NCBI RefSeq assembly: GCF_001641265.1
Contig: NW_020167525.1
Location: forward strand, 1,032,501-1,096,500
Length of the DNA stretch: 64,000 nucleotides
Direction of reading: 5' to 3'
DNA from: Pseudogymnoascus destructans
Taxonomy: Eukaryota > Ascomycota > Leotiomycetes > Thelebolales > Thelebolaceae
The stretch's first letter is position 1, and each line of letters starts with the position of its first letter. Below are positions 56,457 through 64,000 of the stretch, piece by piece. The position numbers were made by a program, and so were the translations under genes. Under the pieces are notes generated by a model, which saw only the letters and a list, made by a program, of their open reading frames with translations, was not told the origin of the DNA and did no database searches.

Positions 56457-58317
56457 ACGTGGTTTACCACCAAACGGAACATCCCACCAAATGAAACACT
56501 TTCCGATAGCATCGCAACCTCAAACCCAATTACTCCACCACACCACAACAAAAAGATGCCTCAGAAAGCTAATGAAGGCTGAGTTTTACTAGCCATTCAA
56601 GCTACCAAATCACCCCACAAACTGTCCATCCGACGTGCTGCGCAGCTATATGAGGTCCCACATGTAACACTTACCCGTCGCATACACGGAAGCCAACCAC
56701 GAGCTGGTAGATGCGACAAACAACGTCCATTGACCCCAATTGAGGAAGAGGAGCTCATACGATACGTACTTGACCTAGATTCGCGAGGATTTCCACCTCG
56801 AATTGAGGATGTACGAGATATAGCGAATCTCCTCCGTGCGACGCGTCGCGAACCCCCAGTTGGAAAAAACTGGCCCTACCGCTTTGTACACAATGAACCA
56901 AAGCTTAAGACGCGTCTCTCTCATGCGTACGACCTCCAGCTAGCCCTCTGCGAAGATCCTGATTGTATAAGAAAGTGGTTTGAGCTGGTAAAGAACATGC
57001 AGGCGAAGTACAGCATCCAGGATGCTGACTTCTACAACTTTGATGAGACGGGCTTTATGATGGGTGTTATCTGTGGGAATATGGTTGTTACGAGCTCAGA
57101 TCGAAAAGGCCAAGCAAAGCAGCTTCAGTCTGGTAATCGGGAATGGGCAACAGCGATTGAATGTGTGAGTGCAGACGGCTTTGTAGTGCCTGCATACTTG
57201 ATTGTACAAGGCAAGCATCACCTTGCGCCTTGGTACACAGAGTGCGGCCTTCCACCTACTTGGGCCATCAAGACCTCACCAAATGGCTGGACCGACAATG
57301 ATACAGGTCTAGACTGGATAAAACACTTTAATCAGCATACACGTGTACGAACACAAGGGGTCTGGCGGATGATTGTCCTAGATGGCCATGAGAGCCACCT
57401 ATCTGCCCAGTTTGATATGTACTGCAAGGAGAACAACATTATTACGCTCTGTCTCCCTGCGCACTCCTCACATCTTACCCAGCCTCTTGATGTTGGGTGT
57501 TTTAGTGTACTAAAGCGAATGTATGGTCGAGAACTTGAGGTCTTCATTAAGGCCTCTATTACCCATATCACTAAGATTGAGTTCTTTATTGCATTCAAGG
57601 CTGCCCACGACCATACAATGACAACTGAAAATATCCTAGCTGGCTTTCGAGGTACTGGCCTAGTCCCGTACAACCCAGAAGCAGTTCTCTCAAAGCTTGA
57701 TATCAAGTTACGGACGCCAACACCAACTGGATCCCCCCTACTAGAGGCTGACCCTTGGGTCCCTCAAACGCCACAAACCCCAGCTGATGCAATTTTGCAG
57801 TCTAAGTTTGTACAGAATAGAATTGGAATTCATCAAGGAAGCTCCCCAACAACGATTTTTTCAGCTGTAAAGCAGCTGGTGAAGGGTACAGACCGCATTG
57901 CGCACCAAATGACCCTTATACAAGAGGAGGTCCGTACCCTTCGAAAGGCCAACACAGCACTTTCAAAGCGTCGGAAAGCCAAGCGTACACGTGTCCAAGA
58001 TGGAGGGTCACTTACTATAGAAGATGCTCAAAAACTGATCGCTGAAAAAGAGGATAAAGGGTTGAAACGACAGAAAAGGTCAAATGAGGAGGGTGCTGTA
58101 GAGGCTGGTCCATCGACTTCGCGGCGCTGTGGGAGGTGCGGCAAGACTGGGCATAATGTACGAACCTGTCAAGAGGTTGAAGAGATATTAGGAGAAGAGA
58201 ATTCAATTGAGTGTAGTTAATTTTAATGTGTTAGGGTGGAGTAATTGGGTTTGAGGTTGCGATGCTATCGGAAAGTGTTTCATTTGGTGGGATGTTCCGT
58301 TTGGTGGTAAACCACGT
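56457..58317 (+). mobile_element. Fot1/pogo-like transposon (different end family)
   Basis: 1861 bp with ~78-bp terminal repeats starting ACGTGGTTTACCACCAAACG; TA at 56455-56456 and 58318-58319. The ends are nearly identical over their whole length, suggesting a young insertion. Confidence 0.96.
56556..58220 (+). pseudogene. Fot1-like transposase, nearly intact, one early TGA
   Basis: ATG 56556 meets TGA at codon 9 (56580-56582) and is otherwise open to 58220. The longest frame from ATG 56730 is 496 aa and keeps DDE motifs FYNFDETGFMMG, IVLDGHESHL and HSSHLTQPLDVGCF and the C-terminal knuckle CGRCGKTGHNVRTC. It is closely related to the transposase at 33500-35154. A shorter protein from a downstream ATG would lack part of the HTH. 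Confidence 0.92.
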
Positions 58318-58319
58318 TA

Positions 58320-58882
58320 TAGGATAACTTAGATGTAAATATTTATACACTATGGGATAGAGGATTGTTTGCCACTACACACCGCCTTCCCTAAACTGCC
58401 GCATTTTGCCCTTATCCAGCAAGCGCAATCACCATTTTAATCCCAATGTCGCTTAATCTCGTCCATTTACGGTAATTACCCATTTTATCATTTTATCTCC
58501 CTCCCACACCCACAGTAAACAAAAGGCACCCCAAGCTAGCACCTTCTGGGCCCAATAATAATAATAATAATCGTCCCCCTACTCTACTTCTTCGCCTCTC
58601 CTTCTCCCTCTGCCTCTCCTCTCCCTCTCCCTCTCCCTCTCCCATCAACTTCAATCCATCAAAGACAATTCAACTCCCAAAAACTCCTCCAACTCCCCTT
58701 CCACATCCTCCTTCTAGGGCTCCAAGCTACCCTTCAAGCCATCCCTCCCTCGCATAAATCCTTGTTCAAGAAGTCAAATCTCTCCTCTCGAACAACAGAC
58801 AACGTCGACAATCCCCAACCTCATTTCAATTCAACTCAGTTATCTCCCCAACCAACATCCTTCATCAACTCGATCATTCACC
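58320..58882 (+). promoter_or_regulatory. Promoter / 5' UTR of the RRM gene
   Basis: 58318-58360 is the last minisatellite stretch. 58556-58570 is an (AAT)n run. 58600-58640 is a CTCCCT pyrimidine tract typical of fungal core promoters. The start context is TTCACCATGTC. Confidence 0.55.
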
Positions 58883-60298
58883 ATGTCTGCCATCGCTGAG
58901 AAGATTACTGACGCCGTCAACGACGTTACTGCCAAGCTTGGCAACGCAACCATCGCCGCCGACGCTGACAAGACCACTGCCGCCGCTCACAACGATGCAG
59001 TTCTGGCCAGCGCCGCTGAGGGACGGAGACTTTACATCGGCAACCTCGCCTACGCGACCACCGAGCAGGAGTTGACCGACTTCTTCAAGGGATACCTTGT
59101 GTAAGTTCGCCTCCGTCTTTTCCCTTGCCCTTCTTGTCACGGTGGCGCATCGCCCAGTTGTGGAAGGTACCACCCACCATGTCTCGTGACAATGTCAGAT
59201 CGGCTCGGAACCGCCACCAATGCAGCTCCATGCGCTTCTGTTCACCCTTGCCAATACCGTTGGGGCGATCTAATTGCACCCACCATGATGGATACCATCG
59301 ATGGCTACGTTTGGATAACAGCTGCTGACGCTTTTTCTGACAGTGAATCGACCTCCATCCCTAAGAACCCACGCACCGATCGCCCAGTCGGCTACGCTTT
59401 TGTCGACCTCTCTACACCCAGCGAGGCCGAGCGCGCCATCACTGAGCTTTCCGGCAAAGAGATCCTTGAGCGCAAGGTCTCCGTTCAGCTTGCCCGCAAG
59501 CCTGAGCCAGCCGGCGAGAAGACTGAGAATGCCGTGAGTGGAGGTGACGGTGCTGAGGGTACCGAGGGTGGCCGCCGCAGACAATCCGGACGCGGTCGTG
59601 GACGCGGCCGTGGCCGTGGTGGACGCACTGCCCGTGCTGGTGACCGCGTACGTCTCCCAATTCCAAATCCGCAATACACAACGCTAACAATGCCACAGGC
59701 CGAGGGCGAGGTTGCATCTGAAGAGGTTCTCCCTCTCCAGGACATCACCAACCAGGTTACCACTGATGAGGCTGCCAAGGACGACAAGAAGGCCGCTCGT
59801 GCTCCCCGTGAGCGCCGTGAGCGTGGCCCACCTGCCGATGGCATCCCATCCAAGAACAAGGTCATGGTTGCCAACCTTCCTTACGATCTGAGCGAGGATA
59901 AGGTTGGTTATTTCCCCCAATTCACCGCGAATAGTTCCCAATCTACTTCCGAAATGTTTGCTAATACATGTCTCGCACAGCTCAAGGAGCTCTTTACTGC
60001 CTACGAGCCATCCTCCGCCAAGATCGCTCTCCGCCCCATCCCCCGCTTCATGGTCAAGAAGCTCCAGGCCCGCAACGAGCCCCGCAAGGGCCGTGGCTTC
60101 GGCTTTGTCACTCTCTCCTCTGAGGAGCAGCAGCTCAAGGCCGTCTCTGAGATGAACGGCAAGGAGATTGAGGGTCGCGAGATCGCTGTCAAGGTTGCCA
60201 TCGACAGCCCCGACAAGACCGATGAGGACGCCAACGCTCCCGTTACTGAGGAGACCAACGGCGCCGCCACCACTGTTGAGGAGACCACCACTGCTTAA
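58883..60298 (+). CDS. Two-RRM RNA-binding protein with RG-rich linker (347 aa)
   Basis: Exons 58883-59100, 59344-59647, 59699-59902 and 59981-60298; all joins keep frame. RRM1 has RNP2 RRLYIGNLAY and RNP1 VGYAFVDL. The first intron (243 bp) is unusually long and splits RRM1. A linker with GRGRGRGRGRGG, then RRM2 with VMVANLPYDL and GRGFGFVTL. The C-terminus is acidic and Thr-rich. Expected role: RNA binding through two RRMs, with the RG box a likely methylation site. It resembles fungal RNP-domain proteins of unknown specificity. Intact host gene with high codon bias, suggesting strong expression. Confidence 0.9.
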
Positions 60299-61467
60299 GC
60301 GGTGACTGGTGTATTATACGAGACGTAATGATGGGGAGTGCTGCATCCGTTTTTTCGCCTGAGCATTGCTTTTATACATTGTTACTTCTCCAGGCGTATG
60401 GCGGAAGCACTGGGAAATGAAATGCTGGTAATGGCTCGTTAAAACTGTTTTTAATAACCGGGTACTAGCTATTTCACGATTTTAATGGGAGAGGAAAAAT
60501 GATTTTATGGGAGGTCTTGGGAAACTGTCGATGGGCACTGTTAGATCTGGCGGCTTCTCTTGAGGCTTCGTTCTTCTAGAAGCGACGGCTATATCCTACA
60601 ATTCCCATGGCTTGTACTTTTTGAGACGACAAACTACACAATATCTTTTTTTCCTCCATCATATGTCTCACTACGACCGTTTTTCTTTTAGCTGGGCCTG
60701 TACAATAGAGATTTCCTTTTTGTGCGGGTCTGGGGGGAAGAGGGGGGAAGTTGTGAAATGAAAAGTTGATTTTTGGGGATTCTGACTTGAGCAATATGAG
60801 TGAATGTTTGTCGTGATCCGATGATGATTGTGATATGATAGCCTTTGAAGATGTCAATATACTCCGGACGCCCAGTAAAAAGGAATTAAACCTGTGACGA
60901 CGTGGTGAGCAACAAGGCCACGATCCAGGCTAGAGTAGCATCTAGGCTGTAACTATCCAAGGCCGACGAGGCCGAGACATCTCTGACCCCCCAGCCATCA
61001 CGTTCCTAGGCCATACCGCCCGCACGAATTGGGTTTTTGGGCGCTGCACGGCAATCGCGCGCTAAAATATGCGAGCGCGAGCCACCCCACGCCCCAACCA
61101 ACCCAGGTCTTTTTGACAGGGACGAAAAGCTACCGCGGCCGCTCGCCCCTCTCTCTCCTGTCTCCTATCTTTTGAACTACCAAACTGCCCAACTCCCCCC
61201 AGAAAGGAAAGGGATTTATACTGTTGTAACTTTTGTTGAGAACGGGGAAGTGTTTGGTAGGTAATAATTACGGCTACAGCGACGACGACGTCTACAGAGG
61301 GGCGATTTGACGGCTCGAAGGAGGCTTTTGTGTGTGGGGTTATTGGAAAGGGGGCCGATTACGGTGACGGGCGGCGTTTGCGGTGAGAGTACGAGGCGAG
61401 GACGCGGGAATAAGGGGGTGTAGACTGGTATCTCGAGAGGTAGGAATAGGCCTCGACTTTAAATACA
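60299..61467. other. Intergenic between RRM and ArfGAP genes
   Basis: 3' UTR of the RRM gene, then sequence with no supported gene. Both genes point rightwards, so the last few hundred bases should hold the ArfGAP promoter. Confidence 0.4.
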
Positions 61468-62832
61468 ATGGCGTCCAAGGCGATGTGGGAGGTTGATCCG
61501 GAGACACGATCAAAGGTACGCCCCTTCCCTTCCCCCCCCCCCCCCCCCAAAAGCCACCCGCTGAATCACATCTCCCCCCCACAGCTCCAGGAAATCGCCA
61601 AAACAAACAACAACTCCGTCTGCGCGGACTGCTCCGCGCCGTCCCCCCAATGGGCCTCCCCCAAATTCGGCATCTTCATCTGCCTCTCCTGCGCGGGCGT
61701 GCACCGCGGCCTCGGCGTGCACGTGTCCTTCGTGCGCTCGACCACCATGGACGCCTTCAAGGCCGCGGAGATCGAGCGCATGCGTCTCGGTGGCAATAAG
61801 CCCTGGCGCGACTTCTTCGAGGGGCATGAGGAGAATAAACTCGCTGGGGTGGGGTTTGAAGATGCGACTATTAAGGAGAGGTATGAGAGTGTGGTGGGGG
61901 AGGAGTGGAAGGGACGTCTGACTGCCAAGGTGGAGGGGAGGGAGTATGTGCCTGGGGCGCCGAAACCGGTAGTACCGAGACGGGAAACGAAGCCGGCGTC
62001 GCGAGCGACAACGCAGATTCAAGGCCGTGCATCGCCTGCTCCGTCTCTCGGCGATGGGGGTAGTGGACGCAGCTCCAAGGCTAAGGTCGATGATAGGTAT
62101 TTCTCAAAGCTTGGGGAGGCGAATGCTGCGCGCCCCGCAGACGTGCATCCCAGCCAGGGAGGCAAGTATGGCGGGTTCGGATCGGAGATGCCGGCGCCTG
62201 CGAGGGGGGATGGGCCACCGGGCTTGGATGAGCTGCAGAGGGATCCGGTGGCGGCGCTGACGAAGGGGTTTGGGTGGTTTGGGGGGATGGTGGGGAAGAC
62301 GGCTAGGCAGGTTAATGAGGGGTATATTGCGCCTGCTGCGCAAAGGGTGGGTTGGCATTTTAAATTTCCCCTGCTCTGCCCTTTTTTTTCTCTCATGTGG
62401 TGTGGTTCGGTCACTAACGCCTGTGCAGATCGCAGAAGCAGACCTCGCAGCCCAAGCCCGCCTCACCGCCGCCCAACTCGCCAAGTCCGCCCAAACCGGC
62501 GCCCAAGGCGCAAGCAGAACACTCAACGACTCGTTTAACCGCTTTGTGGAGGGTGAAGGCGCCGGGGGTGCGCGTGGTGGTGGAGGTGGGAGAGGGCCGT
62601 TGGATGAGTCGAAGAGGGATTTCTGGGATGGGTTTGGGAGGCCGGATGGGGGGGGCGGGGGGGGGACGATTGGGACGAATGCGTTGAGGGGGGGTGGGGG
62701 GGGGGCGTTAGGAGGGGGGAGGGGGAGGGGCTGATGGGGAAGAGGGGGGAGAAGAAGGAGGTGAGGAAGGAGGTGAAGGAGGTGGTGAGGAAGGAGGTGA
62801 AGGAGGAGGATGGGGATTGGGATAAATGGTGA
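61468..62832 (+). CDS. ArfGAP (Gcs1-like), C-terminal frameshift
   Basis: Exons 61468-61515, 61585-62346 and 62429-62832. The ArfGAP zinc finger CADCSAPSPQWASPKFGIFI with CLSCAGVHRGLG follows the family pattern CX2CX16CX2C with the catalytic Arg (HRGLGVH). Then FVRSTTMDAF, a linker, and an amphipathic GFGWFGGMV segment similar to lipid-packing motifs. The expected acidic/Trp end (DGDWDKW, stop 62830-62832) is in another frame from most of exon 3; the shift lies in the G-run region 62646-62745. ArfGAPs stimulate GTP hydrolysis by Arf1 at Golgi membranes. The frameshift is most simply a G-run indel in the assembly. Confidence 0.88.
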
Positions 62833-62976
62833 TAACTGGGATAGCTTGGGTAGATGATAATGCGAATTTTTACGTTGGTTGGGATATTCATTAGACGATG
62901 TGAAAGGGGGAGTGAGAGAGTAAATAATAACGAGCAGGGTTAGAAAATCAATTACAATCATGATTATTTAGTCGTA

Positions 62977-63400
62977 ACGTACATGTATAACGAACCGGCC
63001 AAACAAGCGAACCGGCCAATCCATTTTATACCTTAAATCACGAATTTCATAACTTAATATCTCAACAACCCTTTAATAATAAGTTATAAAAATATGTACT
63101 TAGCCTTTTATAAGCATTTAAAGTACTCTATTTGATTTTTAAAGCAATTAGTATTGTAGTTATTAAGATATTGAGTTTTAGCCCCCACTTTTGACCTAAT
63201 TCTTAGTATCTTAATAACTACAATACTAATTGCTTTAAAAATCAAATAGAGTACTTTAAATGCTTATAAAAGGCTAAGTACATATTTTTATAACTTATTA
63301 TTAAAGGGTTGTTGAGATATTAAGTTATGAAATTCGTGATTTAAGGTGTAAAATGGATTGGCCGGTTCGCTTGTTTGGCCGGTTCGTTATACATGTACGT
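62977..63400. mobile_element. 424-bp fold-back MITE (near-perfect palindrome)
   Basis: Arms of ~200 bp are complementary almost base for base around a ~25-bp loop near 63187-63210. Ends ACGTACATGTATAACG with two GCGAACCGGCCAA-like copies; TA at 62975-62976 and 63401-63402. It has no coding capacity. The terminus matches the Fot1-like element at 33402 in its first 13 bases, so a related transposase probably moved it. Confidence 0.95.
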
Positions 63401-63520
63401 TAATCATAATCATGATTATTAATAAAGCGTATAACGTGGTTCGGACATATCAGTACCTCGGACACTTTTCCCGAATTTCCTACCCTCTAACTTCACAACG
63501 CGTTTTTTCCACCTTTTATT

Positions 63521-64000
63521 ATGTCAGTGATTACCCAAGAAGCAAAAATCATTCTAGCTATCGAGGCTATCTGAACATCAAAAAATCTAAGTCGTCGGAA
63601 GGCTGCTAAGCTCTATGAAGTACCTCATTCTACACTCTACGACAGAATGAACGGCGGAACTACTGTCTACGAACGCTGGCCTGCAATGACAAAATTAACT
63701 ATACTAGAAGAGGAGGTGGTTATTCGGAATATACTTGATATGGATTCAAGAGGATTTGCACCCCGGCTTGCTGGTGTAGAAGATATGGCAAATTTTATAC
63801 TCAAATCGCGTGGAGGGAGGCGTGTCGGGAAGCTCTGGGCCCACCGATTTGTACAACGACGTCCAGAATTAAAGACGCGTTTTAATCGCGTTTACGACTT
63901 CCAAAGGGCCTTGTGCGAAGATCCTAATCTAATTGGCGCGTGGTTTCGACTAGTGGAAAATATGAGGGCAAAATACGGTGTTTTGGACTGCGACTTCTAT
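63521..64000 (+). pseudogene. Fot1-like transposase, N-terminal part, cut by window end
   Basis: ATG 63521 (MSVITQEAKIILAIEAI), TGA at codon 18 (63572-63574), then an open frame to the window edge with YEVPHSTLYDRMNG (HTH), FAPRLAGVEDMANFIL and FVQRRPELKTRF, collinear with the transposases at 33500 and 56556. The DDE core lies beyond the window. The left end of the element is not resolved; it may start close to the fold-back element. Confidence 0.85.

Overview
The window is nuclear DNA of a filamentous ascomycete (Pezizomycotina). The evidence is short 45-80 bp spliceosomal introns with GTAAGT-like donors and CTAAC-type branch points, a KapC-type bZIP factor, a Tah18 diflavin reductase, an ArfGAP, Fot1/pogo transposons with TA target duplications, and DUF3435-type tyrosine recombinases. 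The class is not determined. No tRNA, rRNA, CRISPR array or prokaryotic gene was seen.

Layout. 1-3.8 kb: two LTRs head to head, next to a broken Fot1-like element that also holds a solo LTR. 5.2-9.1 kb: GC-rich host genes on the minus strand (kapC, then a PrpF-family gene). 9.6-12.4 kb: transposon debris (hAT remnant, solo LTR, 5' LTR plus gag stub). 13.1-15.9 kb: an apparently intact five-exon DUF3435-type tyrosine recombinase of 756 aa ending in a zinc-finger-like tail. 16.3-17.4 kb: an unrecognised two-exon gene abutting a decayed Ty1/copia element (17.4-21.5 kb). 21.5-33.4 kb: a two-gene divergent transposon-like unit, split by a complete Ty3/gypsy chromovirus (22876-29871, 5-bp duplication CATGG). 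The gypsy element carries an antisense Cys-rich ORF. 33.4-35.3 kb: a Fot1-like element. 35.6-37.9 kb: a decayed second DUF3435 gene with inverted LTR pieces. 38.1-41.5 kb: two apparently intact divergent genes, a 230-aa unknown and a 713-aa dynamin-family GTPase. 42.1-43.7 kb: an inverted LTR, a histone H3 variant gene with five in-frame TAG codons, and a 15-bp minisatellite. 44-48.9 kb: a Fot1-like element with a hAT element nested in it. 49.7-53.6 kb: a secreted-protein-like locus and tah18. 54-58.4 kb: an AT-rich minisatellite with two Fot1-like insertions. 58.9-62.8 kb: a two-RRM protein and a Gcs1-like ArfGAP. 63-64 kb: a fold-back MITE and the start of another Fot1-like transposase.

Interplay. 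This is an accessory, transposon-dense stretch broken by short islands of ordinary genes. Nesting gives relative ages: gypsy entered the divergent transposase unit, hAT entered a Fot1-like element, and two Fot1-like elements entered a minisatellite. Old copies show C-to-T nonsense decay. Several housekeeping genes (PrpF, Tah18, ArfGAP) carry frameshifts, mostly at G or C runs, which may be consensus errors rather than real inactivation. The most interesting items are the intact captain-like recombinase, the long-tailed H3 variant, the Zn2Cys6-like ORF antisense to gypsy pol, and LTRs that share one 3' part but have unrelated U3 halves.
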